A model generated the notes under the pieces. It was not told the origin of the DNA, made no database searches, and saw only the letters and a list, made by a program, of their open reading frames with translations. 39,160 nt of DNA from Planctomycetaceae bacterium (GTDB lineage: Bacteria; Planctomycetota; Planctomycetia; Pirellulales; Pirellulaceae): NCBI GenBank assembly GCA_012729315.1, contig JAAYDI010000116.1, positions 1 through 39,160 on the forward strand. Direction: 5' to 3'. Shown here piece after piece: positions 7,449 through 15,096 of the stretch; positions within the stretch are counted from its first letter, which is position 1; every line of letters starts with the position of its first letter. The position numbers were made by a program, and so were the translations under genes.

Positions 7449-7607
7449 CAGAGTATTCTAAGCAACCAACGAGCAACAACTTACAGAAACGATCATGGCA
7501 ACTGTTGACGATATCGTTGACAATACGCGGGCAAACAGTGCTGGTCTGCCTGTCCCGGTATCCGGTCGAAGGCCCGAAAGGGCGTGCCGGCTAGAGAGGA
7601 TCATCCC

Positions 7608-7898
7608 ATGAACCATGAACGGACAGTGGCCGCTGTGGACCCGTGCGGCCGCTTGTGGTGGTTTTCCGCGTCTGATTCCCGTGTGTGGCGCACGGATGAC
7701 GCCTGCCTGTACCGTATTGGGCACGGGTGGGCGCTGCAGTCGACTTTGGACGTGCTGGTCGGCCAGCCGGCACGCCTGATCGGTTCTGACGCCGCGCTGG
7801 CGTGGCTCGTATTGGCGGGGTTTTCGATACCCGAGGAACTGGCGCAAATGGCCGACGCGAACCGCTTGCGCTCAACTGGAAGCGACGACTGTTCGTGA
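7608..7898 (+). CDS. Small hypothetical protein of the element
   Basis: A 96-residue protein from ATG 7608, with AGAGAGGA seven bases upstream; a GTG at 7584 in frame would add eight residues but lies before that ribosome site. The sequence (DPCGRLWWFSASDSRVWRTDDACLYRIGHGWALQSTLDVLVGQPARLIGSDAALAW) shows no motif known to me, only a Trp-rich first half and a helical end. It precedes the methyltransferase gene by 88 bases and could belong to the restriction module or be an independent cargo gene. Confidence 0.6.
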   Translation: MNHERTVAAVDPCGRLWWFSASDSRVWRTDDACLYRIGHGWALQSTLDVLVGQPARLIGSDAALAWLVLAGFSIPEELAQMADANRLRSTGSDDCS

Positions 7899-7986
7899 GC
7901 AGTTCTCAACATTTCCACTGTATGTTGAACCGCGCTGCGAACAGGTAGACTCTAGGTTTTGAAACTGAACGAACGGGAAACGGTTG

Positions 7987-9609
7987 ATGCCGACGCTAGA
8001 TTGGATTGGAAAGAAGGCGGTCTTGAACCACCACCGGGTGGTTCCCTACCACCTGTTGAAATGCGATCAGAAGTTGTCGGTGGGCGACCCCGGCAGTGGA
8101 AACCTGTTGGTCCAGGGCGACAACCTACTTGCCCTGAAGGCGCTATTGCCGTACTACGCCGGCCGGGTCAAGTGTATCTACATCGACCCGCCCTACAACA
8201 CCGGCAACGAGAACTGGGTTTACAACGATGCCGTCAATAGCCCGGAAATCCGCAAGTGGCTGGGCAGAGTGGTCGGGGCAGAGGCGGAAGACCTGTCCCG
8301 CCATGACAAGTGGCTCTGCATGATGTACCCGCGCCTGATGTTGTTGCGAGAGTTTCTGAGGAGCGACGGCGCTATCTTCGTCAGTATTGATGATGGTGAG
8401 CTTCACCACTTGCGGGCGCTGATGGATGAGGTCTTCGGACCACGAAATTTCATCGCAACGATTGTATGGCAAAAAAAGCAGTCACCGCAGAATGACGCGA
8501 TTAACCTATCCGACATGCACGACTACCTCGTTGTTTACGCCAAGCGCGCCAAACAGAACCGAGACGATCCACACGGTTGGAATCGCAATCTGCTTCCACG
8601 GGAGGCAACTCAGGATGCACGGTATAGCAACCCGGACAACGATCCTCGCGGGCCGTGGACTTCTGCCGATTACACGTGCAACAAGACGGCCGACGAAAGG
8701 CCCAACCTCTTCTACGCGATCACTCACCCCGTCACCAGAGAGCAAGTGTGGCCGTCCAGGCGGCGGGTCTGGGCATTTGACGAAGCGGGGCATGAGCGCA
8801 ACGTGCGCGAGAATCGCGTTTGGTGGGGACCGGGCCGGAGAACCCGCCCCCGGGTTAAGAAATTCCTCTGCGAAGTGCGTGAAGGCGTTGTGCCAACAAC
8901 GTGGTGGACCCGAGAATTTGCAGGGGACAATCAGGAGGCACGTCGAGAGCTGCGCGCTGCCATAGCTGATGAGCAGTTGGACTTTCAGACTCCCAAACCA
9001 GCCCGGCTGGTCAAGCGAATCCTGGAAATCGCGGCCGGCAAGGATTCCTTGGTCTTGGATTCGTTTGCGGGCAGCGGGACTACAGGCCACGCGGTCTTGG
9101 GCTTAAACAAGGCGGACGGCGGCAGCCGGCGGTTCATCTTGGTCGAAATGGAGGAAGCCATTTGCCAGACCGTGACCGCGCAGCGGTTGACCCGGGCTAT
9201 CGAAGGCCACAATGATTTGCCAGCCTTGGGCGGCGGGTTTCGCTATTGCCGGCTCGGGCCAACGATCTTCGATGAAACAGGGAACATCCGCGCTGGCGTC
9301 ACGTTCGGCGAACTTGCGGCCCACGTCTACTTTGCCGAAACGGGCGAACCGCTCCCGAAACGAACCAACGGCAAGACGCCCCTGTTGGGCGTCCACAACA
9401 GCAAGGCAATTTACCTGCTTTTCAACGGCGTCCTTGGCGACCGAAGCGCGGGCGGTGGCAACGTGTTGACCAGCACCGTTTTGCGGGCCCTGCCGGCGCA
9501 CTCCGGGCCGCGGATTATTTACGGTGAAGGTTGCCGGCTGGGCCCGGCCCGGCTGAAGCGCGAGAGAATCGTTTTCAAACAGATACCCTATGGAATCAAG
9601 GTATCCTGA
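7987..9609 (+). CDS. mod: Type III-like DNA methyltransferase (Mod)
   Basis: A 540-residue site-specific DNA methyltransferase of the beta class: the catalytic motif DPPY (67-70, in YIDPPYNTGNENW) comes before the AdoMet motif FAGSGT (360-365, in DSFAGSGTTGHAVL). The motif FVSIDDGELHHLRALMDEVFG (about 129-149) is typical of type III Mod and related N6-adenine or N4-cytosine enzymes. The target-recognition region should lie between about 160 and 330. Start taken at ATG 7987; a TTG just before it is also possible. It ends two bases before res. Together they form a restriction-modification unit carried by the element; the recognition sequence cannot be read from the protein. Confidence 0.9.
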   Translation: MPTLDWIGKKAVLNHHRVVPYHLLKCDQKLSVGDPGSGNLLVQGDNLLALKALLPYYAGRVKCIYIDPPYNTGNENWVYNDAVNSPEIRKWLGRVVGAEAEDLSRHDKWLCMMYPRLMLLREFLRSDGAIFVSIDDGELHHLRALMDEVFGPRNFIATIVWQKKQSPQNDAINLSDMHDYLVVYAKRAKQNRDDPHGWNRNLLPREATQDARYSNPDNDPRGPWTSADYTCNKTADERPNLFYAITHPVTREQVWPSRRRVWAFDEAGHERNVRENRVWWGPGRRTRPRVKKFLCEVREGVVPTTWWTREFAGDNQEARRELRAAIADEQLDFQTPKPARLVKRILEIAAGKDSLVLDSFAGSGTTGHAVLGLNKADGGSRRFILVEMEEAICQTVTAQRLTRAIEGHNDLPALGGGFRYCRLGPTIFDETGNIRAGVTFGELAAHVYFAETGEPLPKRTNGKTPLLGVHNSKAIYLLFNGVLGDRSAGGGNVLTSTVLRALPAHSGPRIIYGEGCRLGPARLKRERIVFKQIPYGIKVS

Positions 9610-9611
9610 CC

Positions 9612-12224
9612 ATGCTGGAACTACGGGATTATCAGAAGCGGAGTCTGGACGCTCTGGAAAGTTACTTGCGACTGACAGTCCAACACGGCGCCAAGACGGC
9701 CTTTGTGGTGCAAACGGAACGGCCGTATCGGGCCGTCCCGCAATTGCCGGAGTTGCCCTACCTTTGTTTGCGGATACCTACGGGCGGTGGCAAGACGCTC
9801 ATGGCCTGCCACGCCCTCGGCATTGCCACGAAGGAATACCTACAGGCGGAACGGGCCGTCTGCCTCTGGCTGGTCCCGTCGAACACGATTCGCGACCAGA
9901 CCCTAGCGGCGCTGCGGGACCGGCAGCACCCGTATCGCCAAGCGGTGGACGCCCATTTCGGCGGATTGGTCACGGTCATGGACCTGACCGAAGCCCTCTA
10001 CGTAACGCGCGGGACGCTGGCGGGTGAAACGTGCATCATTGTTGCCACGCTGGCCGCTTTGCGAGTGGAAGACACCGAAGGCCGCAAGGTGTACGAATCC
10101 AGCGGCGCTTTGATGGATCATTTCAGTGGACTTTCGGCCGAACTGGAGGCGCTGCTTGAGAGGAATGGGAACGGCATCATTCCCTATTCGCTCTGCAACG
10201 TGCTGCGGCTCTGGCGGCCCGTGGTGATTATGGACGAAGCCCACAACGCGCGGACCCAACTATCCTTTGATACGCTCGCCCGGTTCAATCCATCGTGCAT
10301 TGTAGAGTTTACCGCCACACCGGAAACAACACATAAGCCGGAGAAGGGGCAGTTTGCCAGCAACATCTTGCACCATGTTTCGGCGGCCGAACTGAAGGCC
10401 GAAGATATGGTCAAACTGCCCATCAAACTGGAAACCCGGTCGGAGTGGAAAGAGGTTCTTGCCGAAGCCCTCAAAACGCAACGGACCCTTGAGGGCCTTG
10501 CGCTGGACGAGGAAAAACAGACCGGCGAGTACATCCGGCCGATCGTGCTGTTGCAGGCGCAGCCGAAGCACAAGGACAAGGAAACGCTGACGGTCGAAGT
10601 GGTCAGGCAATCGCTCATTGACGATTTTCACATTCCCGAAGATCAAATTGCCGTAGCGACCGGCCAGACCCGGGAAATCGACGACGTTGACTTATTCGCC
10701 CGCGATTGTCCCATCCGGTTCATTATCACGGTGGCCGCGCTCAAAGAGGGGTGGGATTGCTCATTTGCCTACGTGCTGTGTTCGGTGGCGGAAATAGGTT
10801 CGGCCCGGGCGGTGGAGCAAGTGCTAGGCCGGGTGTTGCGATTGCCGCGGGCCACGCGCAAACGGCACGCCGAGTTGAATTGCGCCTATGCGATCGCGGC
10901 TTCCCGGCAGTTTATCGAGGCCGCAACATCGCTCAAGGACGCTTTGGTAGACAACGGCTTTCAACGCATGGAGGCCGAACTATTCGTCGCGAGCGAACAG
11001 ACACAAGCGACATTCTTTGGCGCGGGAACGCTGTTCTTTGAGGCTAAACAGGTAGTTTCCGAACAGCCCGACCTGACTACGTTGCCTGCCGGGCTACAGG
11101 AGCGCGTGACCTTTGACCCACAAACCCAAACGCTGACTGTAACCAAGTACCTGACTGAGCAAGACAAGGACGAACTGGACCGATGTTTTTCCACGCCCGA
11201 AGGAAAGCAATCGGTGGAGGCGGTTTTCCGATTATCGCGCGGCCAGCCGGCCGCGGCACAACCGCCGGCAGATCGTGGGCCATTCCGGGTGCCAATGCTC
11301 GCAATCCGAGTGGACAACCAACTTGAACTATTCGAGGAAGGGCATTTTCTGGACGTGGGTTGGCGTCTGTCCCAGTGTGACGCCGGCTTGTCCGAGGCCG
11401 AATTTCCATCTGAGGAGTATGTTAGCGGCACGGCGGGCGAAATCGACGTGACCGATCAAGGCAAGGTGGAGGTGCACTTTGTTGACCAGATCCACCGGCA
11501 ATTGCGGTTGCTGGGTATGGAACCGGGTTGGGACACTGCGGGCTTAACCAATTGGTTGGACCGGCAGATCCACCACCCCGATATTGTCCGGACAGAATCG
11601 ACGCTGTTCATTTATCAGGCGCTCACTGGATTGGTCCAATCCCGCGGGCTGACGATCGAGAAACTGGCCGGCGAGAAGTTTCGCTTACGCACGGCCTTGG
11701 CCGACAAGATTGACCAACACCGGCGGGCGGCGGCAGTGCAAGCGTTTCAGCGGACGCTGTTCTCGGCGACCCCGGCAGTGGTCGAAGTCGGCCCGGAAAT
11801 CGTTTTGGAATACATGCTCGAACGGTATGCGCCGAACTGGTATTACGACGGTTCGTACAGGTTCCACAAACACTATTTCCCCCTCGTGGGTGAATTGAGA
11901 AGCGAGGGCGAAGAATTTCAATGCGCGGTCTTTCTGGATCAACTGGACACGGTGAAATGGTGGCTCCGTAACTTGGAACGCCGGTCGGAGTTTTCCTTCT
12001 GGTTGCAAACGTCCACCGACAAGTTCTATCCCGATTTTGTGGCGCTCCTGACCGACGGGCGTATCCTGGTTGTCGAATTCAAAGGTGAACATCTCTGGAG
12101 CAACGACGACTCCAAAGAGAAGCGGGCCGTGGGCGACCTTTGGGCAGATCGCAGCAACGGCACGTGCCTGTTCGTCATGCCAAAAGGCACCGACTGGGGA
12201 GCGATTCAGGCTAAGTTGAATTGA
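9612..12224 (+). CDS. res: Type III-like restriction subunit, helicase-nuclease (Res)
   Basis: 870 residues from ATG 9612, two bases after mod. It has an N-terminal SF2 helicase: Walker A PTGGGKT (56-62), DEAH box (208-211), motif III TAT (234-236) and motif VI EQVLGRVLRLPR (402-413). The C-terminus carries a PD-(D/E)xK nuclease: D808 in FYPDFVALL, E822 and K824 in VVEFKG. This is the type III Res architecture, in which ATP-driven movement leads to cleavage when Mod meets unmethylated sites. All key residues are present, so the system looks functional. The frame stays open upstream to 9531 but overlaps mod and lacks a better start. Confidence 0.92.
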   Translation: MLELRDYQKRSLDALESYLRLTVQHGAKTAFVVQTERPYRAVPQLPELPYLCLRIPTGGGKTLMACHALGIATKEYLQAERAVCLWLVPSNTIRDQTLAALRDRQHPYRQAVDAHFGGLVTVMDLTEALYVTRGTLAGETCIIVATLAALRVEDTEGRKVYESSGALMDHFSGLSAELEALLERNGNGIIPYSLCNVLRLWRPVVIMDEAHNARTQLSFDTLARFNPSCIVEFTATPETTHKPEKGQFASNILHHVSAAELKAEDMVKLPIKLETRSEWKEVLAEALKTQRTLEGLALDEEKQTGEYIRPIVLLQAQPKHKDKETLTVEVVRQSLIDDFHIPEDQIAVATGQTREIDDVDLFARDCPIRFIITVAALKEGWDCSFAYVLCSVAEIGSARAVEQVLGRVLRLPRATRKRHAELNCAYAIAASRQFIEAATSLKDALVDNGFQRMEAELFVASEQTQATFFGAGTLFFEAKQVVSEQPDLTTLPAGLQERVTFDPQTQTLTVTKYLTEQDKDELDRCFSTPEGKQSVEAVFRLSRGQPAAAQPPADRGPFRVPMLAIRVDNQLELFEEGHFLDVGWRLSQCDAGLSEAEFPSEEYVSGTAGEIDVTDQGKVEVHFVDQIHRQLRLLGMEPGWDTAGLTNWLDRQIHHPDIVRTESTLFIYQALTGLVQSRGLTIEKLAGEKFRLRTALADKIDQHRRAAAVQAFQRTLFSATPAVVEVGPEIVLEYMLERYAPNWYYDGSYRFHKHYFPLVGELRSEGEEFQCAVFLDQLDTVKWWLRNLERRSEFSFWLQTSTDKFYPDFVALLTDGRILVVEFKGEHLWSNDDSKEKRAVGDLWADRSNGTCLFVMPKGTDWGAIQAKLN

Positions 12225-12474
12225 CCTTGCTGGCACAGGGGAAACCGACAGTAGGAATACAAACGGCCGCTGCCGTTCGACGGCGATCGACGACGGTGCT
12301 GCAACCAACGCAGTTGGCGAAACGCGGTGGTTATTGGTTAAATCCGGTCGAAGGTCTTTGGGGGTCAGGGGGGTGGTGTGCGCTGCCCCTAATTCGTTGC
12401 GTCGTGGGAAATGCGCCGCTCGCGGCCGGCCGCCGAGGCAATCGACTGATTGGGTTGCGGGTTGCCTGTCATGT
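12225..12474. other. Spacer between res and integrase
   Basis: 250 bases with no gene that I can support. An 85-residue frame starting in the last bases of res (12221-12478) lacks a recognisable sequence and a good ribosome site. The stretch contains G-runs (GGGGGTCAGGGGGG) and ends at the integrase promoter. Confidence 0.4.
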
Positions 12475-12502
12475 TTGACGGCAGCCCCGGGCCGGCTAGA
12501 AT
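12475..12502 (+). promoter_or_regulatory. Integrase promoter
   Basis: TTGACG (12475-12480) and TAGAAT (12497-12502) separated by 16 bases, a good sigma-70-type promoter about 75 bases before the integrase ATG. It gives the integrase its own transcription, apart from the operon to its left. Confidence 0.65.
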
Positions 12503-12578
12503 GAAAGCGGACCGGCCCGGCGCGCAAACGCCAGACCGGCCCTATCCACAATACAAACCTGTTGAGGAGGTCTGCATC

Positions 12579-13856
12579 ATGGCTACGGCCCATTCTCCGC
12601 GTTCCGGCATCACGGTCAAGGTTACGAAGTACGCGGACCGACCGTTCTTGACCATGTACTACGATTGTCCCGAGTCGGGCCGCCGCGTGCCGCGTACGAC
12701 CAAACAGACGACGGAGAAGGGCGCGCGCAAAGTCGCCGCACAGTGGGAGGCGGAACTGAACGAGGGTCGCTATAGCCCGGTGGCCGGTTGTTCCTGGGAG
12801 GTCTTTCGCGATCGGTTCATGCAGGATCACTTGGCCGGTCTGGCGGAGGCAACCTACGCGGCCTATGCGACCGCACTGAACGCATTCGAAACGATTTGCC
12901 GCCCGAAGCGACCCGCCGACGTGACGACGGAGCGGTTGGCACACTTCCAACGCGAGTTGCGCCGGCAGAGGAAATCGGCGTCGACGATTTCGTGCTATTT
13001 GCGCCACATCAAGGCCGCGTTGAATTGGGCAGTCACGAACAAGATGTTGGCGGCGTCGCGTCTACCCACCTTCGACATGCCCAAGCGGGTCAAGGGCACC
13101 AGTCGCGCGAAGGGCCGCGCGATCACAACGGAGGAATTTGAACGGATGATGACGAAGGTTGCGGACGGGCTGGCCGCGCCCCTGCGCAGCAAGCGAGACA
13201 AGCCAACCGACAAGCCGAAACGGAAATTCACGTTTGCCCCGGAGGTACTCGCCGAACGGCGTCGCAAGGCGGCGGCGGCGGCCCCCTCGTGGCAGCGGTT
13301 ACTCCGGGGCCTCTGGCTGTCGGGGTTGCGGCTGGGTGAATCGTTGGACCTGTCGTGGGATGAACCGGACCATATCCGCGTGGACTTGTCGGGCCGGCGG
13401 CCGATGCTGGTGATTCTGGCCGAGTGTGAGAAGGGCCGGCAAGACCGGCTGTTGCCCATCACCCCGGATTTCGCCGCGTTCCTGGAGGAAACACCGGAGG
13501 CGGATCGTACGGGCCCCGTGTTCCGTCCAGTGAGCCTGGACGGGGAAGTCGTGACCGCGCACAACGCCGGCAAGCGGATCAGCCGCATGGGCAAGTTGGC
13601 GGGCGTGAAGGTCAGCGACCGGCAAGGCAAGGTCAAGTTCGCAAGCGCTCACGACCTGCGCCGGGCCTTTGGGTTCAGGTGGTCCACCCGGGTAATGCCG
13701 GCGGTGTTGAAGGAACTCATGCGGCATGAGGACATCAGCACCACCATGGAGTATTACGTTGGGCAGAACGCGGAGGGGGTTGCGGACGCGATCTGGGCAG
13801 CCGCAGAGCGAATCAACACTTCTGTCAACACTCCAACCCCGGCGGGTGGCATGTAA
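12579..13856 (+). CDS. Tyrosine recombinase / integrase
   Basis: 425 residues from ATG 12579, preceded by GAGGAGG; an upstream extension to 12450 would cross the promoter. The N-terminal part (about 1-60) probably binds arm sites. A core-binding SAM-like domain follows (SWEVFRDRFMQDHLAGLAEATYAAYATALNAF; YLRHIKAALNWAV). The catalytic domain has R251 (SGLRLGE), a candidate lysine in the EKGRQDR turn, H358 and R361 (HDLRR), H383 (MRHEDIS) and the nucleophile Y392 (TTMEYY). It should catalyse insertion into and excision from tRNA-Lys. The last codons contain a pair of direct repeats likely to be its own arm sites. It stops 44 bases before the attachment repeat. Confidence 0.93.
   Translation: MATAHSPRSGITVKVTKYADRPFLTMYYDCPESGRRVPRTTKQTTEKGARKVAAQWEAELNEGRYSPVAGCSWEVFRDRFMQDHLAGLAEATYAAYATALNAFETICRPKRPADVTTERLAHFQRELRRQRKSASTISCYLRHIKAALNWAVTNKMLAASRLPTFDMPKRVKGTSRAKGRAITTEEFERMMTKVADGLAAPLRSKRDKPTDKPKRKFTFAPEVLAERRRKAAAAAPSWQRLLRGLWLSGLRLGESLDLSWDEPDHIRVDLSGRRPMLVILAECEKGRQDRLLPITPDFAAFLEETPEADRTGPVFRPVSLDGEVVTAHNAGKRISRMGKLAGVKVSDRQGKVKFASAHDLRRAFGFRWSTRVMPAVLKELMRHEDISTTMEYYVGQNAEGVADAIWAAAERINTSVNTPTPAGGM
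13813..13833 (+). promoter_or_regulatory. Candidate arm-type integrase sites, right end
   Basis: TCAACACTT (13813-13821) and TCAACACTC (13825-13833), spaced 12 bases start to start, inside the last codons of the integrase gene and 68 bases from the right attachment repeat. Consensus with the left pair is TCAACAYT, in the same orientation and with the same spacing. Confidence 0.5.
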
Positions 13857-13893
13857 AAAAACGAGCCTTGCGTAACTCGCTGTCACGCAAGGC
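13854..13893 (-). terminator. Terminator of tRNA-Lys (and end of integrase)
   Basis: On the minus strand a 9-bp stem GCCTTGCGT with an 11-base loop (13865-13893) is followed by CTCG and seven T's (complement of 13854-13860). It lies 10 bases past the tRNA-Lys 3' end, so it terminates the tRNA transcript. Since this side came in with the element, the element appears to supply a new terminator for the tRNA that it rebuilds. Confidence 0.75.
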
Positions 13894-13900
13894 GATTCGC

Positions 13901-13946
13901 AGTGCCCCCCATTGGACTTGAACCAATAACCCTCTGATTAAGAGTC
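13901..13946. repeat. attR: 46-bp direct repeat within tRNA-Lys
   Basis: Right attachment site, matching 4515-4560 except for one base. It covers the anticodon loop to the 3' end of the intact tRNA-Lys, so insertion keeps the tRNA whole. The crossover lies somewhere in these bases. Confidence 0.92.
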
Positions 13947-13975
13947 AGATGCTCTGCCAATTGAGCTAGGGGGGC
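13903..13975 (-). tRNA. tRNA-Lys(CTT)
   Basis: 73 bases without an encoded CCA. Folding by eye gives a 7-bp acceptor stem (GCCCCCC/GGGGGGC), a D arm GCTC-AATTGGCA-GAGC, anticodon stem TCTGA/TCAGA with loop CTCTTAA (anticodon CTT, reads AAG), a 5-base variable loop and T arm ATTGG-TTCAAGT-CCAAT. All stems pair fully. It is the integration target of the element; a 3' copy remains at 4515-4560. Confidence 0.97.
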
Positions 13976-14332
13976 GAGTGTCTACGAGTACCTGCCGGGA
14001 CGGTGGCTTACGTCGAGACGATCGCGAAGTCTAGCAGAAAACCGGATGGCCGTAAACCGGACGCTCACGACTGGCCCGTTCAGCACCGTAAGTGCTGCTT
14101 GGCCTTACCGTTGAAAACAGGCGTCCCGGCCTGGTGACGCCCCCCGCTCCTTCAGCACGGCTAACAAGTAAGCTGCCACACGGGCACACTCCTTCAGCAC
14201 GTCACTGAACGCGCACCGCCCGGCCGTCAGCCAGGCAGCCAGCAACAGCGCAAGCAGCCGGCGCGGCGCGGGACAGAACCACCGACCAACACCGTGCATG
14301 TATCGAGCCCCCCCCGCCGGTCGCTGCCAGCG
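13976..14332. other. Spacer with short dispersed repeats
   Basis: I see no convincing gene in these 357 bases. Positions 14144-14173 repeat 282-311 exactly, and part of it (CTCCTTCAGCACG) recurs again at 14189. Read on the minus strand the repeat would encode AYLLAVLKERG in both places, inside an open frame of 64 residues (14105-14299) whose other parts differ from the first copy. It may be the worn end of an old coding or mobile sequence. Confidence 0.4.
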
Positions 14333-14872
14333 CTATGGAACTGTTTGCTTCCGCCAGTCGTACCGCGTCACACCATCCTTGTCGAGCAACAGGAGGCGAT
14401 CGTTCGTCAATTCCAGGATCGGCTCATCCACGCTGTCGCCCATCAGCTTCAGGATCATGTTCACCTGCCGCTCCGGCTGGCCGCCGATCGTCCGTTTCTT
14501 CAGCCGGCCATCCTCCAGCGACCAGACCATATCGAACTGCAAACGGTCGGCGAATAACGTCGCCTGAATGCCACTGAGCTCCACCGTCATGGTTCCCGTC
14601 CCATCCGCGTTGAGCGTCATCGTCCGTTTGCCCTGATAGTCATCCTCCCACGTCCCGACCACCAGCGTGCGCCGGTGTCCGTCCGGCTCCGCGTTTGCCG
14701 GAGCATGGGGCAGCGCTGGTTCCGAAGCAGGCGGCGCGGCGGTGTCCGCCTGATTCGCCGCAGTGGGTGCAGGACGCGTCGCAGCGTATTTCGTCATGCC
14801 GGCCACAACCCCGAGCGCCGCGAGCAGCAGACTGCAACCGATCACGATTCTGATCCTGCGACCGCTTTTCAT
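14333..14872 (-). CDS. Hypothetical membrane-anchored protein
   Basis: 179 residues, function not recognised. One N-terminal membrane segment (IVIGCSLLLAALGVVAGM, about residues 8-26) anchors it or acts as an uncleaved signal. A Pro/Ala-rich linker (about 32-65) leads to a beta-rich domain (VGTWEDDYQGKRTMTLNADGTGTMTVELSG ... ADRLQFDMVWSLEDGRLKKRTI). The phrase GTWE...L..DGTGTM...W...DGRL resembles small lipocalin-like or META-like barrels seen in planctomycete proteins; this is only a resemblance. The start codon lies in three copies of an 8-base repeat that each carry an ATG. Confidence 0.75.
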   Translation of the reverse strand: MKSGRRIRIVIGCSLLLAALGVVAGMTKYAATRPAPTAANQADTAAPPASEPALPHAPANAEPDGHRRTLVVGTWEDDYQGKRTMTLNADGTGTMTVELSGIQATLFADRLQFDMVWSLEDGRLKKRTIGGQPERQVNMILKLMGDSVDEPILELTNDRLLLLDKDGVTRYDWRKQTVP

Positions 14873-14891
14873 TTCTTCATTTCTTCATTTC
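14868..14891. repeat. 8-base tandem repeat holding three ATGs
   Basis: Three copies of CATTTCTT-like units span the start codon of the minus-strand gene. Read on that strand they give ATGAAGAAATGAAGAAATGAA: two mini-frames (Met-Lys-Lys-stop) each overlapping the next ATG, the third being the gene start. Confidence 0.6.
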
Positions 14892-15096
14892 AATTCCCGC
14901 TGGTCGCCACTGCTCGTTGCATTCCCCCCCTCACTCACGCGGGCCTTCCAAGCGTACGCGTCCCCGCTTCTCCCGGCCAGGGTATCACGACCGCGCGGGG
15001 TGTGCTGCGATCGTGCCGGTCACTCCCGCGTTGCGACGGACCATCTTCCATCTTCCTTGCCCCTTCCGTGCTCGTGCTCGTCTCTCGTCCCCGGAG

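Larger units (their letters stand above)
4515..13946. mobile_element. tRNA-Lys integrated element with replication module and type III-like RM
   Basis: About 9.4 kb bounded by 46-bp direct repeats of the tRNA-Lys 3' half. Gene order left to right: HTH protein, small HTH protein, replication initiator, DnaC-like loader, small hypothetical, mod, res, tyrosine integrase; all on the plus strand. The integrase is adjacent to the right attachment site, as in most tRNA-targeting elements. GC looks lower than in the host: one 60-base line inside res (10561-10620) counts 55% against 75% for a host line (25561-25620). No capsid, relaxase or conjugation gene is visible, so it resembles a phage satellite or a non-conjugative genomic island rather than a complete prophage or ICE. 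Confidence 0.88.

Noticed and set aside
12221-12478. 85-residue frame after res
   Set aside because: No ribosome site apart from the res end, no recognisable composition, and it runs into the integrase promoter.
4515-13946. Complete prophage
   Set aside because: No capsid, terminase, portal, tail or lysis gene can be seen in the element.
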